Shown here piece after piece: positions 51,035-63,300 of a stretch of DNA of 64,000 nucleotides (the first letter of the stretch is position 1; the number at the start of each line of letters is the position of its first letter). The notes beneath the pieces were generated by a model, which worked only from the letters and a program-made list of their open reading frames with translations, made no database searches and was not told where the DNA came from. This DNA comes from Antennarius striatus. Lineage: Eukaryota; Chordata; Actinopteri; Lophiiformes; Antennariidae. Position numbers and translations under genes: made by a program. Where the stretch lies: assembly GCF_040054535.1 (NCBI RefSeq), contig NC_090787.1, forward strand, positions 17,833,501 to 17,897,500, written 5' to 3'.

Positions 51035-54000
51035 TTAGTCCATCCTGATCTTCTGGTTAGTCATCCTGTAGATGATGCTGTCGTATCCTGGATCCATGTT
51101 CCATAGGTTATAAGATATGGCGATCACAGCCAGGGCCAGAATGATCATCAGCCACAGCACAATGTTGAAGACAACAGCATACTGGAAGTTATACTTGTAG
51201 GCCAGGTTGTAAGGGTCAGTGCTAGCCTGGAAAAGATGCAATATCAACAATGGAAGCTGTATTGGTTAAAGACATCAGTTTCTCTCATGTGGCTATGCCT
51301 GTTGGAGAAAATGGCTTCAGTCAACAAATAGAAGACAAGTACATTTCATCTTTAGGCACATTTACTGTCACATTTCCTAGTGCTGTCTTCAGTCCACACT
51401 GTAACTACAGTGCTTTAAGTGTTACAGCAATCCTTCACAATAGAAAGTCCAATTTTTTTCGGAATATCTAATGCAAAAGGTGCAGTAGTACTAATCGTAG
51501 TAGTAGTAGTAGTAGTAGTAGTCGTAAAAAACAGTAGTAGTAGTAGGGGTGGTGGTGGTAGTATTAATACAAGTAGCAGTAGCAGAGGTATAGTTGTAGT
51601 AGTACTAGTTGTAGTAATATTAGTAGTAGTAGTGGTGCACTGCAAACACTACACACATTTCACTCTACCGATACTTAACTAGGCCTGTTAACTCTTTTTT
51701 TTCTATGCCTATTTATGACTTTCTGTTTGTATATTCTTGATGGGTTATTCATTAATCTTTCTATTTGGTGCTGTACTACTTTCTATGTGCTGGTGCTTTC
51801 TGTGTGCTTTTTCTGTGTTTTGTGTACTCACTGTGCTGTGTGCGATGGAGAAATTAATTTCCCTGATGGAGCCTCCTTAAGGGATAAATAAAGTTATACT
51901 CTACTCTCTACTAGTCATAGTAGTAGTAGTAATAATAGTAGTAATAATACCAGTGGTACTAATACTAGTAGTAGTTGTAATAGTAGTAGTAATGGTAGTG
52001 CTATTATTAGTAGGGTATGATCTCAGTATTTGTCACATCCTTAGAGTACTTCATTGTTCCTGCTGAAATCCATGACTCTGCTAAAACGTTAACGTACGAT
52101 TAAACCTATTAAACCTCCATTTGGTCAACAGTTCATAAAAAGGTCTTACAGTCGCTCTGGTTTGCAGAATCGAACGGGACTTCCTGGTCAAAGGAACCTC
52201 AAAGGTCTTCACTGTTACAACCTCCACCACAGCGCTGTTGCCATAGAGACCATACACATCTTCACCTAACTACAGAGGGAAAAGTATATTAACAGAGGAC
52301 ATCAAATTATTAGTTGGTCAGATTCTTAAAAATACCAATGATTACTTTTCCCTTACTTTCTGAAGGACAGAAGCCAGAATGGCAGTGGCATCGCGATACT
52401 GCTGAGAGTCTTGGCCATAGACCCTTTTCAGCTCCTCCAGGCCAGACAATTCCAGGGAGTATATGTCAGGAGAGTGGTCCTTTGCCAAATGTTTGTGTCT
52501 CTGAAGCTACAACATGAACAAGAAACTGAGACATCTGAGCTGCAATGCAAGCTCGATCCTCAGAAATCCCTTCAGAAAACCCAGATTACTTACCAGAGCT
52601 GTGATATCATGCAGAACTTGAACCTCAGACAAGAAGAGCAAATCAGCCTGGAAAAGAAGCCACAAGTAAGAAGGGAGAGGATCCAGAAGTTATGTGTCAA
52701 TGGTATGAGAACATACATTCTAACGCTTTATAGTGGAAGCAGAATAACTGGGACAAAGAGGAGCTAACAGTTCAAATCAGTCACCATTCCATGATGGCTG
52801 TCAGCAAACAGTTGTCGTTGGAGTGAGGCAATGCTATCATTTTGTTGTCTAAATAAGTGATATTTAAAACCAGTATGTGTTGTTGGGTGCTATGCTGCTG
52901 ACGGAAACCAACTTCTGCATTTCTGCTGAGGGAATTGAGAGGCAGAGAGGCGAGCACAGAGCCATCCTGGGACAGACGAGCACGGATCTGCTGCAAGGTA
53001 ACTGGGAGGTCTTCAAACACAGCATTGGCCTTGCCCAGCATATACAACCTCTGAGACACAACAGACAAAATATTAACCGCTGAGCCTCTGGAAAGTGATA
53101 TTAGATGTGGTAAATATGTACTTCTTGGTCAGAGTGCATTCTTCATTACCTCCTCACTTGGGGCCAGCTGCAACACTACAGGGGTGTCCTCAGCAAACAG
53201 AGAATGGACTGTCTCTGCAACACTATCCAAGGTAAAGGGTACCGGCTGCAAGAAAGAAAGACCCACTGACAACAAAGCCAAATGAAGTAGCAGCAGATGT
53301 ACATCAAACTGTTATACCTTATGTGCAAAGTAAAGAGACCCGAATTCAGATAATAGCAAATTTACAAATCAAATTAGTGATCGATATCGGTCCAAACTAC
53401 TTCCAGAAATGTATAACTGGCCCTCGAAAACCCGCATCAGCTCCTTGTCACTCAACCTCCTCACAATGACCGAGTCTGACTCACATTCTCCAGAGGGTAG
53501 GAAGCCACACTCTGAGGCAGGTTCAGCTCATCAACTCCTCTCACCACTACCAGCACATTAGCCCGGGGACGCTGAAACAATGGAGCTGCTTGAAGGCCTG
53601 GCCAGGACAGATCCTGTACAAAGGAAAGCACACAGGTTAGCACAGTCACAAGCTTAACCCTCGAGAACTGTTTGGTCCAAAAAAGGACATTTTTGTTGTT
53701 TTTATGTGTTTCTCTCCCAATAAATCAGTCAATTGAAAGGCTAAATATATGAAATTTTGCCAGTTATTTTCTTTCAACTTTATTTTCTAATTTCCTTAAT
53801 GCCTGTCATTGGAAGTGTATAGAATAGCAGATCTTCACTGGTATATTGGGCCAAAAATGCTCCCATTGACTCCCATTATAACCGCATATTTGTCATATAC
53901 TATAAGCATATAGTGTGTGTGTGTGTGTATATATATATATAATACATGTATATTATATATATTACTATATACAATAATGCTGACATGTTTTTATGAAACT

Positions 54001-56237
54001 AGATCTTCATTGTCTGCAACAAGACAGTGACCCCAAAATCACCCCACAACCCAGAAACAGACCCACTGTCTGTGTTCACACACCTGCAAAAACATTCATT
54101 CAATAGTTGTAATATAATTATCAGAAGTATTAAACTGTGCACTAACTTCGAAATATTCTATATTTTGCATTTTTCCCATTGGAAGAAAAACAGGGTTCTA
54201 ATGGCAAATTCCATATAAACATACTTTATATAATGAATATAATAAACGTTATATCTATGGATGGAACTGAAGTAATGGAAAAGATCTGATGCATTGAAAG
54301 AAAAAAATATCTGTATTACATTGTTTTTTACACTTTTATGAGACGGCTCTTTTTGGACCCGATAAGGTAATGTGTATAGCCATTTTAATCAGTTTTCAAA
54401 TGTTAAGTCCAGCAGAACTTTTTTTTTACATATATATTACCTCTTGGACAGAGAAACCCATGGTTAATGCCACCAGGTCAGGGACCTTCTCTCCAGAAAC
54501 AGGCCAGTCTCCTTTCTGGAAGGACACAAACGCTGGAGCCTGCAGCACCGTAAGGCTGTCTCCATGAACACCTGTGAGAAATGAGAGCGTTGTCACTATG
54601 AACAAGTAGGAAGAAATGTCACTTCAGAAAGGATAATGCTCTAAACCCAGCAGACATGGAAATTTTTTTCTTAATATTATTAGGATAGCATAAATTGTAT
54701 GTTCAAACTGAAAACTTTTTAACAGACGTTTTTTCTTTTCAGCCAGTACAAGGATTTGCTGCCTGGTGCAATAAAACAAACTTTTTATAGTTGGAGTTGG
54801 GGTTATATTTTGATTGGGAACTCCCTACAAAGAAGAATTAATAAGTATTACTTATATTTTTACATACTATTGACTAATTTCACAATTCAATACAACAACA
54901 TTCCATAGGTTTTTGAAATCTTTTACTACTAACTACTGACACAACAATTTTTTTCTTATGTGGCATATTATTAATAAAAGGAAGGACATAGACATTCTCT
55001 GAAGTAGTGACACTATGGAATCAACACCAGAAATAAACATTCACAGGATTTAAAAACTATCTTTATGATCCTAAATTATTTTGGTAGTTTGTGTTCTATG
55101 AAAAAAGGAATATGTTCTTTCTTCCTTGTTAATTGTCTTCTTTAATCGGTACCGAAAGCAAAAACATAAGAAAAAAGAAAATATGTCACGTGATGCCACT
55201 AGACCTTTACACAATCAGTAATTGCCTCCCATTAGCATTGATTACACTGGTGGGTATAAACTAATAGAGGATCACTCAGGTTCTCACTGGCTTTAGGTCT
55301 CATTACGTCCATCCTCCTCCTCCAAAAACTAGACCCACTCATAAGACATGTGAAGGCCAGATCGGACTATTCCTGACTATTTGGTATGTGTAGCTTTTAT
55401 ACCGTAACCAACAGTCTGGGCAGCCGTGGTGAGTCTGAACCCATGTCTGATGAGCGGATCTGTAAATACTGATGGGTCTGCTGTGCCTCCGGCCACACCA
55501 TGACTGTCACGGTGCTCTGAGGGTTCCCTGTCGTAGTGAGTCGTCTGGTGGAGAACCCTCAACAGCCGAACCGGATCTCGTGGGTCGGAGGGAGGGGTTT
55601 GAACCGTGAACCAGCGCGTGGAGTTACAAACCCGTGACAGTCAATGACGAATATCGTTTAGGAGGAAGAGCCTCTTCCCAGCCTGTCACATGACCGAAGA
55701 GCTACTGCGTTAGCAGCTGCTGGGAAGCGGAGGCTTCTGACTAAACATTCTGTTTTCTTCTTCTTTCCCTTTTGGGTTAAAGATCATTAATAACGTGAGA
55801 AAATCTGCAGATGAGAAATCCAACATGATCCCTGACATTATTACAGCCTGTCAGCGCGTTAATGTGGGCAACACACCGACAGTATGGTGTTCCGTTTTAA
55901 CCAGGTTGTCGGTAACCGACGTTGTTGTCTAGTGCAAACAGTACGGCGTTATGACTTCTCTCATTCCAACTCATCTTCATGAAGTGGAGTTACTGTACTG
56001 TACACCCGTTCTGACATTTTGTCAATAACATAGCGGCGATGCTCCTGGATGCGGCAGCCACTTATCGAACGCAAATACCATAAAAACGGGGCTCTATCGC
56101 TGTATTTACGCCGACAGAAATCCCAGCAAGTTAATTCTGAACTAGGTTGTTGTTCTCTTACCAGTTGTGACAAGGAGATAGAGGACAAACGCCGCCGAGA
56201 AAACAGCGTCCATCGCTCGACAATTTGTCAGCGCCAT
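51035..56237 (-). CDS. atp6ap2: V-ATPase accessory protein 2 / (pro)renin receptor
   Basis: Single-pass membrane protein needed for V-ATPase assembly, also known as the (pro)renin receptor. Nine phase-consistent exons: 56237-56162 (ATG and signal peptide), 54571-54441, 53613-53485, 53245-53150, 53050-52913, 52647-52594, 52506-52357, 52269-52150 and 51226-51035. They sum to 1,086 nt, or 361 residues (human 350). Family signatures are [52 protein letters not shown] and the nearly invariant C-terminus [20 protein letters not shown] then IRMD. The helix is about residues 315-337. RKSR at 287-290 corresponds to the furin-type cleavage region. In the fifth exon the frame stays open past the donor GAA|GTTGGT for over 100 bases; the donor was chosen because it joins to ADLLFLSE as the family requires. 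Confidence 0.97.
51495..52014. repeat. (GTA)n trinucleotide-rich tracts around a retroelement 3' tail
   Basis: Imperfect GTA/GTAGTA runs at 51,495-51,650 and 51,908-52,014 flank about 250 bases. That stretch ends GGAGAAATTAATTTCCCTGA, then AAGGGATAAATAAAGTTATA, the usual 3' tail of a fish retroelement. All of it lies in the last intron of atp6ap2. The valine/serine-rich ORFs here are artefacts of the repeats. Confidence 0.75.
53656..54372. mobile_element. Possible piggyBac-like non-autonomous element
   Basis: The left end TTAACCCTCGAGAACTGTTT then GGTCCAAAAAAGG, and the right end CTCTTTTTGGACCC then GATAAGGTAA, show an inverted GGTCCAAAAA motif. A TTAA sits at the left edge and a one-base variant (GTAA) at the right. 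It lies in the second atp6ap2 intron. No transposase frame is visible. piggyBac assignment rests only on these ends. Confidence 0.35.
53913..53960. repeat. (GT)n(AT)n microsatellite
   Basis: A GT run followed by an AT run inside the possible piggyBac-like element in the second atp6ap2 intron. Confidence 0.9.
55185..55194. promoter_or_regulatory. CLEAR-like E-box in atp6ap2 intron 1
   Basis: GTCACGTGAT matches the lysosomal CLEAR consensus GTCACGTGAC (TFEB/TFE3/MITF) at nine of ten bases. A second near match, GTCACATGAC, is at 55685-55694. Both lie in the first intron, about 0.5 to 1 kb downstream of the ATG. V-ATPase genes are known TFEB targets. Function here is inferred from sequence only. 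Confidence 0.4.
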
Positions 56238-56285
56238 CTTCCTCCTTAGCGATAGCAGAGCTCAGCTGACCTGACGTCACAGTGC
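56230..56285 (-). promoter_or_regulatory. atp6ap2 promoter core: CRE palindrome and YY1-type start
   Basis: TGACGTCA, the full ATF/CREB palindrome, is at 56272-56279, about 35 bases upstream of the ATG. The ATG itself lies in GAAGATGGCGCT, the AAGATGGCG motif that YY1 binds at many TATA-less starts. Together these mark the promoter and a very short 5' UTR. Confidence 0.55.
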
Positions 56286-59200
56286 CGCAAAGGATGACGG
56301 GACATAACCTGCGGCAGCAGAAGCCGGGATCAGCAGCATTCACCTGTTCAGGTTTTCCTCTTGAGCGTCTTGTGTAAAACCAACAGAATTTGATAAAACG
56401 TGAAAAAATACAATGACGAAAATGAGTAATTAATAAATAGATATTTTAAGACGTTCTAAATGCTTTTTGTCAACTTCAACGTCAGTTATTAACAACCTGA
56501 ATCTGAAAGGGACATTAATTAAACCAAAGGAGGTAGAAGGACTGTCATTAGGATTACACAGTATTGATTAAAAAAAAAAATGTTTTATTCATTTTTTTAT
56601 TGGCCAGGGTAGGGCATGTCCCAGAAAGAATTTTGGCATGGATTTTCCACTGTAAAAACAATGAGTGGATTGTAGTAACCATATCTACATCTGCATCACA
56701 GTGTGAAGTTCAACATCCAAATGAGAATAGAGCATTTCTGTATTTAACAGCAAGTAATGATTGGTCAACCCGAGCTTAAAAACAAGAGAAGGAAACAGTT
56801 AGCAGTTTCCTCCTGAAGATGTCAGGCTGCACACTAGTTGAGGAGTAAAAAAAAAAGTTCAGATAAACCGGGACAGCCTTTATAATTATGTTTTTTTGAG
56901 AACTTTCCTTTACTAACATGTATGTATGCTGGTTTACTGTTTAGTTTACACACTCACAAGCATCCGACATGGTCCAGTGTTTGTTAGCATTTCAACACGA
57001 TTGCATCCCGCAAACCTTGAGAAAAGTAGGTCAAGGTCAAATTTTAACTTTTGTACATTTTTTTGTACATATCTCAATAAGATAAAAAGACTAAACAAAA
57101 GGCATTATATTCAAGGAGGCAAGGGAATGAAAATTAGATCATAACCTTGACCTTGAAAAACTAGGTCAAGGTCAAATTTTCACTTTTATACCTTTTTAGG
57201 TCCACATCTCTGAAACCTGATGAGATATAATCACAAAACAAAAGGCAACATTTTCAGGAACCCAGAGGCACAAAAATGTGCAGGTCAGGGTAAAATTTTG
57301 AATTCAGGGTTGTTGCGGGATGTAGCAGTCTCTAACTGCCTTGGTCTTTCCTTAAACTGCCCTAAACAAAATCTGTTGTAATGAAAATCACGTCTGTCTT
57401 TCCTTTGTCACCACTGTTGTTAGACAGAATGCAACAACCTATTATTTTTGTGATGAAAATGTATGAGAAGGAGTATCTGCACTAATCCAATTTACATAAA
57501 ACATAAGAGAAAACAACTGAAGGAAACTTACAAAGGAACCAATAAAGATGAATAACGACTCTCAGATTAGACCTCTGCTTTAGATTATTCAGGGCAACAA
57601 ATCTAATTCAGTATCTGCTTATATGAAGTAGTTCAAATGTTAAGATATTCTTTTACAAGTACAGGTATTTCTTTTAAAGACGTTACTCGAGGCTACATCA
57701 GTTTTTTCACCAGATTATCTTTTTTAGAGAAATTTTCAAAATGTATAAAATTTCTACAACCTGTTTTTAGAAGTCAAACAAAGTGTAGATGGTTTTTCAT
57801 TCTACATCCTACCATTATGGTATACAGTACTGACACTTAAGAGAAAATATTTCACAGAAATGCAAATTGACTATGTCATTCATATTATAAATGCTTCTTG
57901 GAAATGTCCATTTATTAATTAAAATAGCTGATTATTAGAGGTTTGTGTTGAGGGTCAAATATTTGTCTCCTTAATTACATCCTGTTGTTGAGAAAACGTG
58001 ACCCCCCCAGCACCTTTTGCCTCCGAATAGGACTCTGGCTGTAAGGTCGTCTCAATTAGCTGTCTGACAGCCTCTTGTCACTTCGTGACCTTTGCCTAGA
58101 TATGTGAAATGGACTAACTTCTCTCTGCCTGGAGACAGCTGCTAAAGCTCAGACTTCCTTCCGTAAAGCTTTCTGAACTTTGCAGCTAAATCAAATAAAC
58201 ATACAACACATTATTGGTTATCTCTCCAGCAAGTCTAGAGATCATTCCAATGTCTGATGAAGATTTAATCTGCTGCCCCTCTTTTTGGATTATTTGATAG
58301 GGCATTTATTTATGGCATGAGTGTCTGGTTTGCCCGTGTGTCTCTCCATAAGGCAACACTGACAGCCTGAGGATCAACTAACTGCTCACACGGATTTCAC
58401 ACTGACCCTTGGCCCTACCAAGGATCTGTTTGCACTCACTTTAAGGAGGGCAGTTGGGATATTAGGGCCTGGGTTCCTCAAGTAACTCCACGTAACCTCA
58501 CTTGCTATTTTTGTTGAGGTTGACTGTCAAGTTTTTCTGTGAAACAGTTCTTTACAGCCACTGAACACACAACCGTCAGTACCTAATTGCATAAATCACA
58601 CATTCAGTGTATTCACTACGTGATGCAGAACTTGATTGGACTAATCTGCTGGGGAGGGGGGCAAATGGACTGACATCACCCCTGTTCTAAAAGCACATTC
58701 AGCAAATAAATGTGTTGAGTAAATATTAATTTTTCTAAAGGTTAAAGATGATTTCTTGAAAGCACTTTGAAAGAATCGTTACTCAAGAAACAATCAATAA
58801 TGAATTTGTCGAGCCTATTTTAAGCCACAGATTTAGTGTGCTGGTGAGTATTTTTGGTTGTGTGATGGGCGTATGTTGGGCTGACTCAAACAAAGTGCCC
58901 ATGACTAATGATACTGGCGTGACTCAATGTGTTTTTAATAGTTCCTGGATCGCGCTAGGGTCAGAGGCACGGGGAAATAAAACACATCAGAGATTGGTTT
59001 CTCAGTACTCCTTAGCTGTATTGCTTCATTTTGGGTCCTGGACACCAAAAAACCACCATTTGAGTTGAAATTGTGATTAAGATGTATAATTTCAAAACTC
59101 CAGTGTATAAAATTGAATATCTGAAAGCGAACATGAGGCCAATCCTAGCTTTAATTTAAAAAATAATCCTCTAGATTAAAAAATATAATGCAGGTTTTCA

Positions 59201-59590
59201 AGATTTTCTACCTATACCTTGTGTTTCACGGATAAATAAAATCAACATATACATATAAGAATCGAATTTGTCGCTGAAGGTCATGAGGAACGTGGTTAAT
59301 TTTCGCCACTGGGGGGCGCTGCAGGCCAGAAGGGCCGCAAGTGAGTCACGGTTAATTGTTCAGCCCGGGCTGCAGAGATAAATAGAATGACACCTTCAAT
59401 ACACAAATTTTCCAAGAGATGGCAATAGAGGATTTCATTTGTGTTTACACCCGAGGCGTCCGGGAGAAGCGTGCAATAATTAGGCTAAATCAATTTGACA
59501 TGGCAGCAAGGAAAACTTTAAGTCTCACGGCCCATTTGAATAAAACGTTGACGAAAAAGGCAGGGAAGACGTTTCCTCTTGCAGTTTGTA
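56286..59590. other. Intergenic region between atp6ap2 and bcor
   Basis: No exon-like sequence was found on either strand. The only recognisable item is the dispersed repeat at about 57,000-57,345. Short ORFs (for example 57,637-57,840 and 58,838-59,068) match nothing I know and have no splice context. Confidence 0.6.
57000..57345 (+). repeat. Dispersed repeat, copy 3, with inverted TCAAGGTCA motifs
   Basis: Third member of the family at 31,166 and 49,768, with the same GTTGCGGGATGTAGCAGTCT-type end. It has TGACCTTGA at 57148-57156 facing TCAAGGTCA at 57166-57174, and another TCAAGGTCA at 57031-57039. No coding capacity. Confidence 0.75.
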
Positions 59591-60391
59591 TATTTATTTT
59601 AAAGCAACTTCTTTTGTAAAATATAAATACAAATTATGGTATATTTTAATTACAAAGTTAAAACAAAAATGAAACACACCAAAAATTACTTTACTTGCAG
59701 CAGCCTCCCTGTACAAGCTCTGTGCTACAGGGTGAATATCAGCACCCCTAAAACTTTATTATACAAACAATTTTGTAATTTTGCATGTTAAATTACAGAC
59801 TAAACAGGAAGCAAAATTTGAAAATTAAAAGATACAATAAAATAGCCCCTGAGGCTCAAGCGAGCGCTGAAGTCTGAGGAGAGAAAGGAAAAAAGCAGGA
59901 CATCATGTGCTTCCTATGAACACAAATACCACATTCAATAGTACTGTCTCAGTACTATCCTGTACAGCTACACACAGGCACAATGCGCTGCATGCTCACA
60001 CACTCCATCTGATTGTTGACAACACAACAATCTGTTGCCATATACAATCATTCAGAGAAGTTGTGAGCAGCACCTGAAAGAAAAAAAAATCTTTATATAT
60101 ATATATATTTTTATTTATTTATTTATACATATATTAATCTATAAAAATATGACCATTATTATGTCTATTGAGCCACAAACATATCAATCCTCATTTAACA
60201 AAGGGTAACGTTCAGCAGCCCCTTCAGCCAGCAGGTCAGTCTATCTGTACAGTGCACCGGTGCTGGTCCAGAGCAGGGCCACAGCGTGGGAACTGGTGGT
60301 AAGGCTAAGGCATATCACCATACCCTCTGGTTGGGTCTAAAGCAAACAGCAGTTGGTATGGATCCAGATCTTTGTTCAGTGGCTTCAGGGG
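59590..60391 (-). other. bcor 3' UTR (approximate)
   Basis: Downstream of the bcor stop at 60394-60392 there are no further exons. AATAAA on the minus strand occurs repeatedly in the ATTTATTTATTTAT stretch near 60,110-60,122 and again at 59,759-59,754. The left limit given is a guess at the most distal plausible poly(A) signal. Confidence 0.4.
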
Positions 60392-63300
60392 TCAGGATGA
60401 GCCCAATTTGCCAATAACTTTGATTTTGTCCTTCAGTTTGTCCGCCGGGTGGTCCCAGTGGTCGTCCAAACACTCCAGCGTGGAGCCAAGGAGAGCGGCC
60501 AGCTCGGCGCTGTCTTCCACGAGGTCCAACAAGTCCTTGCTGTCTGGATGGAAGCCTTCCAGCTCTTCGGGACAGGAGAAGAGCTGCGATAAAGAGGCCT
60601 GCCGGTAAAACTCTGCCTCGGCTACCGTCACCACCTCCATGTGAGGGAACGTCTGTCGGAAACCACGGGCAGACATCCTCAGCCGTCGAAGCACGTCCGA
60701 CAGTAGCAGCCAGTTTCTTGGCCTAAGAGAGGAAATCGATTGGGTTTTTTTTTAGGAATGAGAGCTGTGTGTGAGGTACAAACAAACAAACAAACACAAA
60801 CACATGCAAAAGGTGCATCTGTCGTTGTGATGAAAGCTCACCCTTGGGAGAGGGACACCTGGATGTTGTAGCAAGGCAGCAGAGGCCGGTCAGAGAACTC
60901 AAACTCAAACACCTCCTTTTTATCTTCCTGATCCTCATCCTCGGGGCCCGGGGCGTCCGCCAGGATGTCGTAGATGCCTCCCTCCTCACTTGATTCTGAT
61001 GTACAGAAAATTTAAAAAAACACACATAAGATGAGGAATTACAGACAAACATTAATCAAAGATGAACAATACAAAAGATTGAAGACTTTAAATTCTCAGA
61101 GCGTTGATCAGTACTCACCACACACAGCGCTGCCGTAGAATTCCCAATAAAGCCCTGGGTCATCATCCAGGCGGCCCTGAAGGTCAGCAAAGTAATCTAT
61201 GGAGAGAAGAGGAGCAAAGCCTGTTATTCAAGAGCCAGCGCCCTGAGGACAAGCAACGAGGCAAATACAATTGCCCTTTAAGACTACAGCAGAAAAATGG
61301 ATAAAGAGCACAGTAAAATAAAAGAGGAGGAGGAGAAGAAGGAGGGGTAGTGTCAGGAGAGAAAAGAGAAACAAACAGAGCAAACGTTTAGAGGGGGAGG
61401 AAGAGGGGGGAGGCGATGGTCAGGGGCCAGCGGTGGTACCACGGGGGAGGAGAGCGACTGTCTCCGCCGGGGTGAGGGCTGGCTCGGTTCAGAGCGGGGC
61501 AACAGAAGACTGCCAGGAAACAGGAACCACACACAGTCGCAGAGCGCACACACTCACTGTGCGCAAACACACACACACACACACACAGAGCCGGGAACAA
61601 ACAAGCAGAGAGCGCTCGATAAGCACACACACGGCGAAAGCAAGGTGTGTAGTCAGCACGCACGCACATACACGCACACACACACACACACACACACACG
61701 CGCACGCTCAGACTGAGCGCTGGGCTTTGTGCCAGTGCTGAGGTGTGGGGCGTCTGGCGTGTGTTTGGAGGGATTAACGGCCTCCAGATGAGTGGGACCA
61801 GGTGGAGGGAGGGCAGCAATCACTCGCTCTCGCACATTTTCTCTGGTGCTTGATCTCCCCTCTTCCCCCCCCCGCTTGTCAGTCTAGCGATCATTGATCT
61901 ATCCATCCATGCTCTTTTCAAAATTCAACACCATCCCTTCCTCACCATCCACCCATAAATCTCCCATTTTTGCGCTTAAACCTTTTCACCCTCCTTCGAG
62001 GCGTGAACTTGAAACTGTTCCGTTTCGTCTCCCATTCTACCGGTTACTGAAAATTTTTGCGGCGTGTCTCAGATTAACGCTTTTAAACTAATGAAACATT
62101 CATGCAGCATTAAACGGCTTCCTATAGAGGAAGCATGTGCATGTGCAGGCTTTTCATTTCCTCCTCCTATACACAAACTTGTGTTATCACAACATGACTG
62201 CAAACACTCGTACGAGCCCTAACAGGATCCGTGCCCCAAAGTACCAGACTCTAGCGTGACAGCCTGCTAAAAAAAAAAAAAAAAAGACGCGCTCAGGCAC
62301 TCGCATGAAAAGCTTACAAAAGCAGCGTCTCCAGCCAGAGCAAAGCAGATTTCCGCACGTACGCTGAGCAAACAGAGTTGGCGTTGCTAAGTAACCAGAT
62401 AGAGGAGCTCAGAGGCAGCAGCACGCACCCTGGCGGGCTGACACTCCCTCTCTAACAGGTGGTCGGGGGGTGGGGGGTGGGGGTGGGGTGGTGAGTGAGG
62501 GGAGGAGGCGCACCGGAGGAGGGAAAATGGAATGATGGAGACAGACCCGTCTTGTAGGGGCGGCTGGGAGGCGCGGGGGTGAGGATTTACAGAGAGGGAC
62601 TCACGTGAACAGGTTGTTCAGAGGTCACAGCATTGAAAGAACAGCAAACAGAGACAGAGCCAAGCCTGGGGCATTGGGGGAACTGGGTTGCTGCCCAATC
62701 CTTTCAACAATTTACCCTTGCCCCACCTCAATATACTTGGCTGATTATACACCGCTTTATATCTGAGGATATTAATTGACTCATTTGGCGTTAGTGTTTT
62801 CATGATTCGTGGGGAAAAGGGAACGTTAATATTCAGATTCTGGTTGTCTGGTGACTGAAGATGGTGGAAAAAAAACCACATCCCTGAACGGTTCTTTTGT
62901 CTCAAAAAGGCAAATGTTAACACGCTGGTCTCCAGAGGAGAGCGCGGTGAGGAGAGGATGGCTTCCAAAGACCGGGATTAATATCTGGATTGAAAGGTCA
63001 TCTGTAGGTTACCTGTGAGGAAGCGCTCCATGCTGTCACTGTGGGTCATCTTGAGGAGGCCACGGCCAGAGTAGGTGGCCAGGGTGGGGTCGGCGCCGTA
63101 CGACAGTAGGATTCGCACCACGTCCAGGTGATCGTTCTCCACCGCGTCGTGGATCGGTCTAGAGACACAATTCCATTTATTTCATCAGAAAATCTGCCAC
63201 TGGAGATGCTCGGATTCACTCTCAGATTACCCATAAACTTTGACCTTGAACGACCTTAAGTAACTCCATGATGAAACCCTTCTATCCTAACTAGAAGATG

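Noticed and set aside
51415..51682. Threonine- or valine-rich ORFs
   Set aside because: Produced by GTA trinucleotide repeats in an intron.
60100..60135. AU-rich instability element in the bcor 3' UTR
   Set aside because: The ATTTATTTATTTA is on the plus strand; the minus-strand transcript carries UAAAUAAAU, so it is not an AUUUA element. It may serve as poly(A) signals instead.
61388..61819. 143-codon minus-strand ORF in the bcor intron
   Set aside because: Composition follows GC-rich and CA-repeat DNA; there is no match to BCOR and no phase fit to the flanking exons.
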